Below, in pieces: positions 8,206-17,811 of a DNA stretch of 64,000 bases (within the stretch, counting starts at the first letter, position 1; each line of letters starts with the position of its first letter). The stretch is from contig CAKRSV010000006.1 in the NCBI GenBank assembly GCA_934401915.1, forward strand, positions 62,001 to 126,000, in the 5' to 3' direction. This DNA comes from an uncultured Lachnospiraceae bacterium (GTDB taxonomy: Bacteria; Bacillota; Clostridia; Lachnospirales; Lachnospiraceae). The notes below the pieces were generated by a model. The model searched no databases, had not been told where the DNA came from, and worked only from the letters and a program-made list of their open reading frames with translations. The position numbers and the translations under genes are program-made.

Positions 8206-10054
8206 TGTCTGTAACCTCTTCTTTCTGCTGCTTTTTATTCGATCTGGGACGAACATTTTTCCGGTTCAAAACAGGAAATCCCTGTCTGGCGTGGTAGAGC
8301 GAAACCGTCCTTGCCGGAACGATGATCTCCTGACGCTCCGGACAATCCGCGTCTGCCTCCGTCACAGACACCCAGCGGCTTCCCTCCGGAAGCTGCGGTA
8401 GTCCCAGCGTATGCTCTTCCCAATGCGTATTGACGCCCATGTACAAAAGGAAATCTCCCTCGCAGAACATGATGCCGACGCAGCGGCTGGAGGCACAGGT
8501 ATCCGGCTTCCAGGCGTCCCGCCCGTGAAAGGAAATATCCGGATAGGAGCCGGACGCCGGATTGCCGCCCGCAACCGGATGACCGCCTCGAAATACCCGG
8601 TGGGATCTGCGCAGACGGATCAGCTCCTTGCAGTGTTCCAGAAGCTCGGCACCGCTTTCCCCCAGATTCCAGTTGATCCAGGAAATGGCGTTATCCTGAC
8701 AGTAGGGATTGTTGTTGCCCTCCTGGGAAAATCCGAATTCATCTCCGCTGTACAGAAGCGGCGTTCCCTGGGACAGCATGACAAAAGCGAGCGCGTTCAT
8801 CATCTGCCGCTGTCGCAGCTGCACGATCGCTTTCTTGCGGCTTTTTCCCTCGACGCCGCAATTCCAACTACAGTTATAATCAGTTCCATCCTGATTGGCT
8901 TCCCCGTTCTTTTCATTGTGTTTCCGGTCGTAGGACACCAGATCCCTAAGGCGCATCCCGTCCCATCTGGCTATATAGTTGATGATCCCGATATCCGAAG
9001 AACTGTTCCTCATATGATGCAGGAAACGGTTCATCATATTGTCATCGCCCTTGAGAAATTTGCGCATCTCATACAGATAACCGTCGTTCATAAGGGCAAC
9101 CGTCTTACTCTCTCCCATCTGACGGAAGCCGGCATCCGGATAAAAATGCTCGGTCAGAAGTTTGGTATCGGAAAGGAGCGGTTCCTGTGCCAGCATGGTG
9201 ATCGGCATATCGACCCCCATGACATGGAAACCATCTATATGATACTCCGTCACCCAGTAATCCAAAACAGCCACGATCTCCGTGTGCCTGATCTCGGGTG
9301 GAAAATAAAACTGCATCATCACTTCTATTCCGTTTTGATGAAAGCAGCGAACCATTTCCCGGAACTCCGAGTTTACGTCCTTGCTGTACGCATAGGCGCC
9401 CTTGGGGGCATAGTACAGTCCCTTCTGGTAGCCCCAGTAGTTGATCTTTGCAGACGCCGAAGGACTTTGCTTTTTCTGCGTCGGCAATATCTCATTAAAC
9501 TCGTACGCCGGCATCATAAGAATGGATGTGATCCCAAGCTCTTTTAAATATTCCAGCTTTTCCGTAAGACCGGCGAAGGTGCCCTTCTTTTTCACGCCGG
9601 AGGACTTATGCTTTGTAAAGCCTCTTACATGGAGGGCGTAGATCAGACTGTCCTCGTATGGAATCCGCAGCTGACGATCCCCCTGCCAGTCGAAAGTGTT
9701 GTCCGCGATACGGCACCTTACCATCTTTTTGGATACGCTGCCGTATTGGGTATCCTTTTCAAGCTGGCGCGCATAGGGATCCTGATAGAGTTCATCCCCA
9801 CAGTAAAAAAGATAGCTGCACCCTTTCGCGCGGTATCCCTTCAGCGTCACTGAGATCATCCGGCCGATCCGGGCATCCTTCGGAAACGGTATCTTTGTGC
9901 CGCCGGGAGATTCCTTATCGTACAGGACAATGCCATATTCATCCGCTGTCTTGTGTAAAACGGGACAGGGCGTGGTGATATGAAGTCCCTCTTTTTCTAA
10001 AAAAACACCCGGCCGCGTTGGAACAGCGGCCGTAACATCAACTTTATTACGCAT
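8162..10054 (-). CDS. GH13 glycogen-debranching-like protein lacking catalytic residues
   Basis: A 630-residue protein aligning by eye with isoamylase/GlgX-type GH13 enzymes. There is an N-terminal CBM48-like region (about 10-115), a barrel with ALHVRGFTKH (140-149), the NYWGYQKGLYYAPKGAYA segment (205-222), and the GlgX hallmark DLVSYDRKHNEKNGE plus SWNCGVEG (about 371-403). The catalytic positions are lost. Region I reads VMMQFYFPPE instead of a D..xNH motif. Region II reads DGFHVM (274-279), so the Arg is His277 and the nucleophile Asp is Met279. Region IV has Trp364 in place of His. Glu302 and Asp365 remain. It is probably a glucan-binding pseudoenzyme. It has its own promoter at 10176-10204. 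Confidence 0.85.
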   Translation of the reverse strand: MRNKVDVTAAVPTRPGVFLEKEGLHITTPCPVLHKTADEYGIVLYDKESPGGTKIPFPKDARIGRMISVTLKGYRAKGCSYLFYCGDELYQDPYARQLEKDTQYGSVSKKMVRCRIADNTFDWQGDRQLRIPYEDSLIYALHVRGFTKHKSSGVKKKGTFAGLTEKLEYLKELGITSILMMPAYEFNEILPTQKKQSPSASAKINYWGYQKGLYYAPKGAYAYSKDVNSEFREMVRCFHQNGIEVMMQFYFPPEIRHTEIVAVLDYWVTEYHIDGFHVMGVDMPITMLAQEPLLSDTKLLTEHFYPDAGFRQMGESKTVALMNDGYLYEMRKFLKGDDNMMNRFLHHMRNSSSDIGIINYIARWDGMRLRDLVSYDRKHNEKNGEANQDGTDYNCSWNCGVEGKSRKKAIVQLRQRQMMNALAFVMLSQGTPLLYSGDEFGFSQEGNNNPYCQDNAISWINWNLGESGAELLEHCKELIRLRRSHRVFRGGHPVAGGNPASGSYPDISFHGRDAWKPDTCASSRCVGIMFCEGDFLLYMGVNTHWEEHTLGLPQLPEGSRWVSVTEADADCPERQEIIVPARTVSLYHARQGFPVLNRKNVRPRSNKKQQKEEVTDNVESVASLQNDHTP

Positions 10055-10091
10055 GAAATCCTCCCGGATGATTTTCTAAAAACGCTTGTTT

Positions 10092-10178
10092 CCTGCTTCG
10101 CAGGATATTCGTTCGCTAATAGGCGCAGGAAAAACAAATGCCTCCTCCGGAGTCGCTTGTTTTTCTTCTGCGCCTATT
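10092..10178. repeat. Palindromic intergenic element in the GH13-like gene leader
   Basis: Arms 10118-10137 and 10157-10178 form a long imperfect inverted repeat (AATAGGCGCAG...CTGCGCCTATT plus GAAAAACAA/TTGTTTTTC). A second small hairpin (CCTGC-ttcg-CAGG, 10092-10104) follows on the minus strand. The -10 element of the downstream gene's promoter lies in the outer arm. It looks like a small repetitive extragenic palindrome. Whether copies occur elsewhere cannot be seen from this window. Confidence 0.55.
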
Positions 10179-10204
10179 ATAACATAGATTTTGGTGTGAG
10201 ACAA
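10176..10204 (-). promoter_or_regulatory. SigA-type promoter of the GH13-like/DUF5662 operon
   Basis: TTGTCT (10204-10199), a 17-bp spacer and TATAAT (10181-10176) lie on the minus strand. The predicted start near 10169 gives a leader of about 115 nt containing the palindromic element. Confidence 0.75.
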
Positions 10205-10302
10205 CGAAGAATCCGGCTGGGAGGACGCGCACAAGTGCCGGATACCCTGTAAAAAGATACGCTGCAGGCGCAGTTTTCTTACCGTTTTCTTATCTTCATG
10301 GC

Positions 10303-10331
10303 TTGAATAATTTGCCTGTTTTTAGTAAAAT
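10303..10331 (+). promoter_or_regulatory. SigA-type promoter of the DUF1292 gene
   Basis: TTGAAT (10303-10308), a 17-bp spacer and TAAAAT (10326-10331) lie about 45 bp upstream of the DUF1292 ATG. Confidence 0.7.
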
Positions 10332-10376
10332 ATGCTCATATAAGTGTAAAACACGAAAGGGAATGAGGGCTATCTT

Positions 10377-10715
10377 ATGGGAAAAAATACAGACCATACA
10401 GACAACGGTTATGACGCCGAAGAAATGACTGTCGAACTGGAACTGGATGACGGCACCAATGTGAACTGTGCGATCGTAACGATCCTGACAGTAAACAAAC
10501 AGGATTACATCGTTCTTCTCCCTCTGGATGAGGACGGAGAAAACTCGGATGGGGAAGTCTGGTTTTATCGCTATCGCGAAAATCCGGATGATCCAAACGA
10601 AGAGCCGGAGCTTGGCTATATCGATGACGACGATGAGTATGAGGCTGTCGCAGACGCATTCGACGAATATCTTGATTCGGAAGAATTTGATGAACTGGTA
10701 GAGGAGGACGATTGA
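10377..10715 (+). CDS. DUF1292 domain-containing acidic protein
   Basis: A 112-residue, very acidic protein. The DUF1292 core (TVELELDDGTNVNCAIVTI, then DYIVLLPLDED, then VWFYRYREN) spans about residues 17-80. The C-terminus is almost all Asp/Glu. DUF1292 proteins are small conserved Firmicute proteins (YrzB-like) of unknown function. It is expressed alone, with a promoter at 10303-10331, an AAAGGGAATGAGGG ribosome binding site and a terminator overlapping its stop. Its last ~100 bp are antisense to the helicase gene's 3' end. Confidence 0.85.
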   Translation: MGKNTDHTDNGYDAEEMTVELELDDGTNVNCAIVTILTVNKQDYIVLLPLDEDGENSDGEVWFYRYRENPDDPNEEPELGYIDDDDEYEAVADAFDEYLDSEEFDELVEEDD

Positions 10716-12583
10716 TTTCGTCCTCCTTTTTCTTTTCCTGGAACGGTCTGAAGCGGCTCAAGGAATGAGGACGGCCGCTCTTTGCCGCTTTTGCTCCTGA
10801 CAGCCGTAATGACAAGGTTTTTTCTGGCCCTTGTCATGGCGACATAAAACAGTCTCCGCTCTTCCTCCAGCATCTGCTCATCGGTCGCTCTCTTGGATGG
10901 AATATGCCCCTCTTCACACATCGGCAGATAGACTGTGTCAAATTCAAGTCCTTTGGAAGCATGGATCGTCATCACACGAACACCGCATGGCAAAGGCTCT
11001 TCTTTTTTCTGCTTTACCGTTTCTTTAAATTGACTGATATAGTCACTGAACGTTCTCACATTCGAAAACCCTCGCGCAAGCTCTTGAAAGTCCTCTGCGA
11101 TCTGCAAATAGCCAGTCTGCTCTTCCTCGACATATTTTTCTTTCAGATAGCGGTCGTAACCGATCACATTCCGGATATAGCGCAGCGCCAGATAGGGCGT
11201 CATATGCGAAAGCCTTGTCAGCGCATCAAACAGCCTTTCCAGCTCCTTTACCATATCGGGAACCGCTCTATAATACGAAATCCACTGTTCCTTTGTAACC
11301 ATCTCCTCCTGCAGGCTCTCGCGGCGGAGATACCGGACTGGACGGTTCATAATGCGCAAAAACTTATTCCGCTCCCGGCAGCCACCGGCAAGTTCCAGAT
11401 ATGTCATCAGATCACGGATCACAAAATGATCGAACGGATTCCCTGCAGTTTCCTGCATGGTATACGGTATTTTAATCTGATCGAGAAACCGGCATTGCAG
11501 CAGACAATCATAATGCGACCTGCACAAAAACGCCGTTTCAGACAGTTCCTGCCCGGCAAGCTGTCTGGTCAGAGCGACTTTTAAAAAATCCTGTTCCTCC
11601 TCCCTGTCTGTAAAAATCTTCAGGCTCATTCCTTCTCCGTCTACATGGGACGCCTCCAGTTCCTTAGGAAAACGCTCCCGGTTATCTGCAATAACAGCAA
11701 GCGCCGCCTGAACGATGTCACGGTGACACCGGTAATTGACCGGAAGCAGGATTTTCTGACATTCCGGATAATCGCTCTGAAACTGTTTCATGCTCCTTGG
11801 ACTTGCGCCCCGGAAGCCATAGATCGACTGATCGTCGTCTCCTACCACAAACAGGTTATTCTGCGGCCCTGCCAGCATTTTCACAAGCCGGTACTGCAAG
11901 GGGCTGATATCCTGAAATTCATCGACCAGAAGATAGACAAACTGCGACTGCCAGTATTTTAATTGTTCCGGATTCTCTAAAAGTGCTTCACAGAAAAGAC
12001 CGATGTCCTCAAAGTCCATCTTTTGAAACTCCCGCAAACAGGCCTGATATTCCTCGTACAGGAAAAGAAAATCCTCCGGTTTCATTTCTGCTAACGCTGG
12101 CGGATCCTGCTTCTTATGATCTGCATCCCACGGCACGGCAAAACTGCTTTTTCTTTTGCTGATCTCTTTCAGGAGCGTACCCAGATCTTCCTCTCTGACA
12201 TACCGAAAGCGACTGTGCATGGACAGGATTTTTCTCAGGATCTTTTTCTGTTCGGATTCTTTGATAATGGTATAATCGCGATATTGCGCGGATTGTCTCA
12301 AGATATAATAGAATATTGCGTGAAAAGTGCCAAATCGCACGGGCGGCCGTTCCTTTCCCATGCGTCTGAAAAAGCGTTCCTGCATCTCCCTGGCAGCCGC
12401 TTTTGTAAATGTTATGACCAGAATATCAGACGGATCGATATGGTGATGTGTGATCAGGTAGCGGATCCTTTCGACTGTTACGAAGGTTTTTCCGCTACCC
12501 GGACCAGCCAGAATCATGGCTGGTCCCTGTGTAAAACGGATCGCTTCAATCTGCCTTTCATTTCCCTGTATGGGTTCAGACAT
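10616..12583 (-). CDS. UvrD/PcrA-like superfamily 1 ATP-dependent DNA helicase
   Basis: From the ATG at 12583 the protein has 655 residues. An earlier in-frame start at 12661 would lie inside gltX. Motifs in order: Q motif and Walker A (AGPGSGKT, about residue 25), motif Ia ([11 protein letters not shown]), Walker B ([11 protein letters not shown]), [21 protein letters not shown], and the late motifs [15 protein letters not shown] and [13 protein letters not shown]. It unwinds 3'-5' in repair or replication restart. The start overlaps the gltX stop by eight bases. The last ~35 residues are a serine-rich tail encoded across the DUF1292 terminator and antisense to its acidic C-terminus, which is odd for the family. 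Confidence 0.92.
   Translation of the reverse strand: MSEPIQGNERQIEAIRFTQGPAMILAGPGSGKTFVTVERIRYLITHHHIDPSDILVITFTKAAAREMQERFFRRMGKERPPVRFGTFHAIFYYILRQSAQYRDYTIIKESEQKKILRKILSMHSRFRYVREEDLGTLLKEISKRKSSFAVPWDADHKKQDPPALAEMKPEDFLFLYEEYQACLREFQKMDFEDIGLFCEALLENPEQLKYWQSQFVYLLVDEFQDISPLQYRLVKMLAGPQNNLFVVGDDDQSIYGFRGASPRSMKQFQSDYPECQKILLPVNYRCHRDIVQAALAVIADNRERFPKELEASHVDGEGMSLKIFTDREEEQDFLKVALTRQLAGQELSETAFLCRSHYDCLLQCRFLDQIKIPYTMQETAGNPFDHFVIRDLMTYLELAGGCRERNKFLRIMNRPVRYLRRESLQEEMVTKEQWISYYRAVPDMVKELERLFDALTRLSHMTPYLALRYIRNVIGYDRYLKEKYVEEEQTGYLQIAEDFQELARGFSNVRTFSDYISQFKETVKQKKEEPLPCGVRVMTIHASKGLEFDTVYLPMCEEGHIPSKRATDEQMLEEERRLFYVAMTRARKNLVITAVRSKSGKERPSSFLEPLQTVPGKEKGGRNQSSSSTSSSNSSESRYSSNASATASYSSSSSI
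10702..10735 (+). terminator. Intrinsic terminator of the DUF1292 gene
   Basis: A perfect 10-bp stem (10702-10711 with 10718-10727) and a 6-nt loop are followed by a T-rich tract. The 5' arm encodes the final Glu-Glu-Asp codons of DUF1292. Confidence 0.9.
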
Positions 12584-14030
12584 TCTGCAGCTTTTCAATT
12601 CCTTTTTTAATTCTTGCAAGAGATTCCTCTTTGCCGAGGATCTCCATAAGCTCTGTCGCACCGCCCGGCGTCATCTGCTTACCGGATACCGCCGTACGGA
12701 TCGGCCACATCACATAACCGTTCCTGCATCCCTTCTTTTCCACATAGGTCGAAAGAAGCTGATACAGCGCGTCGTTGCTGTAATCTTCCTGTGCCTCCAG
12801 CAAAGGAAACACTTCTGTGAGCACCTCCAGAGAGGTTTCGGCGTTGGTTTTCATCTTCTTGTGCGTATACATTGCGACATCGTATTCCGGCAGTTCTTCA
12901 AAGAAGTCAATGTGCTCTTTGATATCAGGAAAGATCTCGATACGCGTCTTGACCATTGCGGCGATCTTCTTTTTGTCCAGATCTTTTTTGATCACTTCAT
13001 CAATATAAGGCTTTGCCATCTCATAGAACCGGTCGAAGTCCATCGCCTTCATATACTCGCCGTTCATCCATTTGAGCTTCGTGTAGTCAAAAACCGCCGG
13101 GGATTTGGAGAGATGGTGGTAATCGAAGATCTTAACCAGCTCTTCCAGCGAAAAGATCTCGTTGTTGTCCTCAGGACTCCATCCGAGAAGCGCCACAAAA
13201 TTCACGATTGCCTCAGACAAAAATCCCTGTTCGATCAGATCCTCATAGGAGGAGTGACCGCAGCGTTTGGAAAGTTTCTGATGGTTTTCATCCGTGATCA
13301 GCGGACAGTGCACATACTCCGGGATCTCCCAGCCAAACGCCTCATACAGACGATTGTACTTCGGTGAGGAAGAAAGATACTCGTTTCCTCTTACCACATG
13401 CGTGATCCCCATCAGATGATCGTCTACCACGTTGGCAAAATTGTAAGTCGGGAAACCATCCGACTTGATCAGTATCATGTCGTCCAGCTCCGAGTTGTCT
13501 ACGGTGATATCTCCATAGATGTCGTCATGGAATGTGGTCGTTCCCTCTGTCGGATTGTTCTGACGGATGACAAAGGGCTTGCCTGCTGCAAGGTTTGCCT
13601 CGATTTCTTCTTTGGATAAATGCAGACAATGTTTGTCGTAAATATTGATCTCTTTTCCTGCAACCGTCTGTGTCAGGGACGCCAGTCTTTCCTTATCGCA
13701 GAAGCAGTAATAGGCCTCACCCTTGTCGATCAGCTCCTTCGCGTATTTCATATAAAGTCCGGACTTCTGGCGATCGCTCTGTACATATGGACCGACTCCG
13801 CCGTCCTTATCCGGTCCCTCGTCATGGAGCAGACCTGTTTTTTCCAGGGTGCGGTAGATGATCTCAACAGCTCCCTCAACATAGCGCTCCTGATCGGTAT
13901 CTTCGATCCGGAGAATAAAGTCTCCGCCTTCATGCTTTGCTATCAGATATGCGTATAACGCCGTTCTCAAATTTCCTACGTGCATCCGTCCGGTCGGACT
14001 CGGTGCATACCTGGTTCTGATTTTTGTCAT
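12576..14030 (-). CDS. gltX: Glutamyl-tRNA synthetase
   Basis: A 484-residue class I synthetase from the ATG at 14030 ([17 protein letters not shown]). The upstream in-frame extension to 14069 is unlikely, because GGAGG lies inside it and upstream of this ATG. The HIGH-type motif is MHVGN and the KMSKS-type motif is KLSKR. The C-terminal anticodon-binding domain is complete. It charges tRNA-Glu, and possibly tRNA-Gln where GatCAB is used. It lies between the hydrogenase gene (50 bp upstream) and the helicase gene (8-bp overlap). Confidence 0.96.
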   Translation of the reverse strand: MTKIRTRYAPSPTGRMHVGNLRTALYAYLIAKHEGGDFILRIEDTDQERYVEGAVEIIYRTLEKTGLLHDEGPDKDGGVGPYVQSDRQKSGLYMKYAKELIDKGEAYYCFCDKERLASLTQTVAGKEINIYDKHCLHLSKEEIEANLAAGKPFVIRQNNPTEGTTTFHDDIYGDITVDNSELDDMILIKSDGFPTYNFANVVDDHLMGITHVVRGNEYLSSSPKYNRLYEAFGWEIPEYVHCPLITDENHQKLSKRCGHSSYEDLIEQGFLSEAIVNFVALLGWSPEDNNEIFSLEELVKIFDYHHLSKSPAVFDYTKLKWMNGEYMKAMDFDRFYEMAKPYIDEVIKKDLDKKKIAAMVKTRIEIFPDIKEHIDFFEELPEYDVAMYTHKKMKTNAETSLEVLTEVFPLLEAQEDYSNDALYQLLSTYVEKKGCRNGYVMWPIRTAVSGKQMTPGGATELMEILGKEESLARIKKGIEKLQNV

Positions 14031-14079
14031 GGTTTTCTTCCATCCTCCGTTCTGTTCTCTATTCCACAATCAATATCGG

Positions 14080-15567
14080 CTACTGCTCTTTCGCTTCGCA
14101 GGGCAGTTTCTGTTCCGCGGCATCCTTAAATGCGCCGACCGCCTTCGCAGCCACCGGTATGGCAATGTTAGTTCCTGCTCCCGCGACACAGCCGCCGGGA
14201 CACGCCATACCCTCGATCAGACAGCCATTTTTCTTGCCTGCCTTCGCAAGCATTAGCATCTTCTTACATTCGGAAAGGCTCTCTGCGTGTTCGATATTGA
14301 CCTCCACGTCGGGATAGTACTCCCTCACGCACTCTTCGATCGCGCTTGCAACGCCGCCTGCAACGCCGTAGCCACGACCGGCTCCGGTCGCACCCTTCAT
14401 CTGATCCATCGCCTTGATCTCTTTTAAAAGGATTCCCTTCGCCTCAAAGATACCTACCAGTTCCTCAAAGGTGATGACAAAATCCACATCGGAACGGATC
14501 GTCCGTCTGGATGCCTCCAGCTTCTTGGATGCGCAGGGTCCGATAAAGACAACCTTGGCGTCCGGATGATCCTTTTTGATAATGCGCGCTGTCGCAACCA
14601 TAGGCGTCAACGCATTGGAGATCTTGTCGATCGTTTCCGGGAAAAACTTCTTTGCAAGCATCGACCAGGACGGGCAGCAGGAAGTCAGGCTAAAGGGAAG
14701 TTTGCCTGTCGCCACTTCCTTGGCATAGTGCTCCGCCTCGGCTAGTGCGCCGAGATCTGCGCCGATCGCCGTCTCATATACATCATAAAAGCCAAGCTCT
14801 TTTAAGGCTGTTTTAAACATATCCGGTGTCACATCCGCACCAAACTGTCCCGCGAAAGCCGGGGCAACCTGCGCTATGATCTTTTCTCCGGACTGGATCG
14901 CGCGGATAAGCTGGAAAATCTGCGACTTGTCCGCAATCGCGCCAAACGGACAGTTTACCATACATTGTCCGCAGGATACGCAAAGCTCCGTGTCGATCAC
15001 CGCTCTGCCTTTGTCGTCGTTCTTGATCGCATTGACGCCGCAGGCTCCGGCACAGGGCCTTACCTGATGGGAAATAGCGTCATACGGGCAGACTGCTTTA
15101 CACTTACCACACTTTACGCATTTTTCCTGATCGATGACCGATTTCCCATTTTTCATGGAGATCGCACCGCGCGGGCAGACCTCACGGCAGGGATGCGCCA
15201 CGCAGCCCATACACATATCAGTCACATGATAACTGTTCTGCGGACATGCGTTGCACGCAGAAGGGATTACCTGCATCAGTGGCGGCTCATAATATTTTTC
15301 GGATATATTGCTCTCTTCCAGCCCCTGTGTCAGATGCACCGGCTGATTTTCGGGCCGCAGGGACATTCCCATGGCAAGCCTTATCCGCTCCCGGACGATC
15401 GCTCTCTCCCGGTAAATGCTCTCATATTCCGATTCATCATAATCAATGATTTTATAGGGAAGCGCCTCGATGTCATCCTTCAGATTATCTGAATGGTATG
15501 CAAGGCTCGCAACTTCCTTGAAAATACGTCTTCTGTTCTTTCGAACCTGCGTATCGATTCCTCTCAT
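14080..15567 (-). CDS. Monomeric [FeFe] hydrogenase, group B-like, with 4Fe-4S domains
   Basis: From the ATG at 15567 (MRGIDTQVRKNRRR) the protein has 495 residues. An alternative ATG at 15618 sits directly behind a hairpin and T-run and adds 17 residues. Ferredoxin-like cysteine clusters (CNACPQNSYHV..CMGC, CVKCGKCKAVC, CVSCGQCMVNC) precede the H-cluster motifs TSCCPSW (L1), GPCASKK (L2) and EGMACPGGCVAGAGT (L3). The L3 form and extra cysteines fit group B enzymes rather than bifurcating group A ones. It catalyses H2/proton interconversion with ferredoxin. No maturase or diaphorase genes are nearby. Confidence 0.9.
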   Translation of the reverse strand: MRGIDTQVRKNRRRIFKEVASLAYHSDNLKDDIEALPYKIIDYDESEYESIYRERAIVRERIRLAMGMSLRPENQPVHLTQGLEESNISEKYYEPPLMQVIPSACNACPQNSYHVTDMCMGCVAHPCREVCPRGAISMKNGKSVIDQEKCVKCGKCKAVCPYDAISHQVRPCAGACGVNAIKNDDKGRAVIDTELCVSCGQCMVNCPFGAIADKSQIFQLIRAIQSGEKIIAQVAPAFAGQFGADVTPDMFKTALKELGFYDVYETAIGADLGALAEAEHYAKEVATGKLPFSLTSCCPSWSMLAKKFFPETIDKISNALTPMVATARIIKKDHPDAKVVFIGPCASKKLEASRRTIRSDVDFVITFEELVGIFEAKGILLKEIKAMDQMKGATGAGRGYGVAGGVASAIEECVREYYPDVEVNIEHAESLSECKKMLMLAKAGKKNGCLIEGMACPGGCVAGAGTNIAIPVAAKAVGAFKDAAEQKLPCEAKEQ

Positions 15568-15618
15568 AACGGTCACAATACCTTTCTGCGTAGTAATAGA
15601 CGATCCTGCAAAGGACAT

Positions 15619-15668
15619 AAAAATCCCCGCAAGTAACCATGTACTATTTTTACACAAACTTGCGGGGA
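15619..15668 (-). terminator. Long-loop hairpin with T-run between the ABC exporter and hydrogenase genes
   Basis: Perfect 11-bp arms (15624-15634 and 15658-15668; TCCCCGCAAGT type) enclose 23 nt. On the minus strand five T follow, then the ATG at 15618. It lies 17 bp after the exporter stop and is probably its terminator. The GGGGA in the 3' arm could also serve as a ribosome binding site for the ATG at 15618. Confidence 0.65.
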
Positions 15669-15684
15669 AATCAAGACAGTTCCT

Positions 15685-17811
15685 TTATTTCTTTCTGCGT
15701 TTAAGCCAAATCACAAGACCGGTGATCAGACACAAAAGAGGTACTATGATGGACAGCATAATTCCTGCCACAAGCGAGATCTGCGCATTAAAGGTCAGGA
15801 ATCCGATGTCAAAGCTCTTCGCCGGTATGGAGACCGAATGATCGTAATCAGCCAGACTGCTGACAATACTTCCCAGAAAAGTAATGTTATTTCCCGGGAA
15901 AATAGCGTCGGCGTCCCCGGTAAAAATACTCTCCGTGGCTACGATCACCGCGTCGGATGCCTCGCCGTCTGCAACGTTTTTCTCTGCCTTTAGGGCGATC
16001 ACAAACGGTCCGGATTCATCCTCCGCCCCCTTCTGGTAATTGCTGACATTGGAAATGTCTGTTTTGCTGAAAGCGCTCTCGCTGGTCTTTAAAAGCGGCG
16101 TATACTGAATGTCGTCACTTTCTTCGTCGTAATGCAGACCTCTTGCAAACGGTGCAAATACGTTTCCGCCCTCTATCCGCTCCGTAACTGTATCGTACTG
16201 GATGGACGGAATCAGATAGTACGGACTCTGGGTATAATAATAATTCCGGTCGCCCTCGACGATCATTCCATCGACCATAGAGACTCCGTAATAGGCAAGG
16301 ATCTTCTCAAAATTCGGAAGGGCCGTCTCTGTCCATGTCGGGATGATCAATGCATTTTTCCCCTTGTCAAGGAATTGGATCACCTTATCCACATCGTCCT
16401 GTGAGAAATCGGTCGTCGGCGCGTTGATAATGATTCCTGCGGCATCATCCGGGATCGCATCCACCGTGTACAGCGCCAGCTCTTCACAGTTGACGTTCTC
16501 CTTCGTGACCGCATTCAGAAAGGCATCCTCAAAGGTAAGCTCATTGTGTCCCGTAATAGCATAAAAAACAGGTACTTCCTCGGTAAGTACATAGGAAACA
16601 GCCGATGCGATCTGCCCTTCCCCGTCGTATCCGGTCACCTTCATCTCATAGGTCGAGTAGTCCAACTCGCTTGTGTAGATATCGTTGTAATCTACCACCG
16701 TGCTCCGGTCTCCACAGACGACGATCAGACTGTTTGCAGTCGGCTCCTCCTGCGTATAATTATAATAGAACTTAGGATTCGACACCGGACTGATATAACT
16801 GACCTGTATATGATTGGAGAGGGACGCAACCTGCTGCAGCGTTTTGTCCAGGTCTTCATCCTTGGAATCCTCGTCCACAAGCACATAGATCGCAACATCC
16901 TTGTCGATAGCAGAAAGATTCTTTTTCGTATCGTCCGTCAGCGTATACACCTTGTTCGACGTCACATCAAAGGATGTATATCGCTCCGGGATCATCGACA
17001 CCCCGATATTCGCAGCAGCCAGCAGGACAGCCATCACGAGAATACCGCCCAGACTGTACGCCCCAAGCCGGATTCCCTTTCCTGACACATGGTATCTCCT
17101 CTTCTGAATGGACTGTACCGTGAGGAACAGCATAAATGCTGCAAAGGTGATATAGTAGACAACCGACTCGACTTCAAAATATCCCGAGCACAGATCGTCA
17201 AACGGACGGATCAGATTGAAAAATCCAAGCACCTTCACCAGATACGTACTGAACGTGCCGGTTCCGGACATGGAAATGATATTGCAGATCCCGCCCATAA
17301 TATATCCTACAAAAAGAACGGCGAGCGACAGCACAGCCGAAATCACGACGCTCTCCGTCAGCGAAGAGATAAAAAGTCCGATCGCCATGGCAAGCGCTCC
17401 GTATAAAAAGAAGCCAAGAAGCGAGGTATAGGATATTCCAATCTGAAACTCTCCTGCCTGCATCAGGATCAGCGGCGCTATGCCGAGCAGCACCACTGGG
17501 ATCGCAAGCACTGTAAGAAGCGCCAGATATTTGCCGAGAACGATCTTTGTCACCGACACCGGCGCAGTCAGGATCAGCTGGTCGGTACGGTTTTTCCGCT
17601 CTTCTGCCAGACTCTTCATCGTCAGGATCGGGATCGTGAGGATGAAAAGAAAGACAATGCTCTGCAACAAATACGATATCGTCGGGTAACCGGACAAAAG
17701 ATTGTAGACAGTGAAATAGATCCCCATCATAAAGAATGTCACGGCGAGGAACAGCCACCCGATAAAGGTTCTGAAATAGGAACCAAGCTCTCTTTTATAT
17801 ATCGCTGTCAT
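15685..17811 (-). CDS. ABC exporter permease fused to a GldG-like auxiliary domain
   Basis: From the ATG at 17811 (MTAIYKRELGSYFRTFIGW) the protein has 708 residues. The first ~245 residues are an ABC-2 type permease with six membrane helices (GldF-like). After a linker (QKRRYHVSGKGIR) a further helix leads into an extracytoplasmic GldG/ABC_transp_aux domain (FDVTSNKVYTLTDDTKKNL onward), ending in a C-terminal membrane helix and KRRKK. In Bacteroidetes GldF and GldG are separate; fused forms are common in Firmicutes. It works with the ATPase just upstream, whose stop it overlaps by 17 bp. The substrate is unknown. Confidence 0.9.
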   Translation of the reverse strand: MTAIYKRELGSYFRTFIGWLFLAVTFFMMGIYFTVYNLLSGYPTISYLLQSIVFLFILTIPILTMKSLAEERKNRTDQLILTAPVSVTKIVLGKYLALLTVLAIPVVLLGIAPLILMQAGEFQIGISYTSLLGFFLYGALAMAIGLFISSLTESVVISAVLSLAVLFVGYIMGGICNIISMSGTGTFSTYLVKVLGFFNLIRPFDDLCSGYFEVESVVYYITFAAFMLFLTVQSIQKRRYHVSGKGIRLGAYSLGGILVMAVLLAAANIGVSMIPERYTSFDVTSNKVYTLTDDTKKNLSAIDKDVAIYVLVDEDSKDEDLDKTLQQVASLSNHIQVSYISPVSNPKFYYNYTQEEPTANSLIVVCGDRSTVVDYNDIYTSELDYSTYEMKVTGYDGEGQIASAVSYVLTEEVPVFYAITGHNELTFEDAFLNAVTKENVNCEELALYTVDAIPDDAAGIIINAPTTDFSQDDVDKVIQFLDKGKNALIIPTWTETALPNFEKILAYYGVSMVDGMIVEGDRNYYYTQSPYYLIPSIQYDTVTERIEGGNVFAPFARGLHYDEESDDIQYTPLLKTSESAFSKTDISNVSNYQKGAEDESGPFVIALKAEKNVADGEASDAVIVATESIFTGDADAIFPGNNITFLGSIVSSLADYDHSVSIPAKSFDIGFLTFNAQISLVAGIMLSIIVPLLCLITGLVIWLKRRKK

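Noticed and set aside
8411..9547. 378-codon plus-strand frame opposite the GH13-like gene
   Set aside because: No domain and no start signal; the GH13-like protein on the other strand is coherent over its full length.
14031..14079. T-box or other riboswitch before gltX
   Set aside because: The gap is only about 50 bp and has no stem-loop or T-box sequence.
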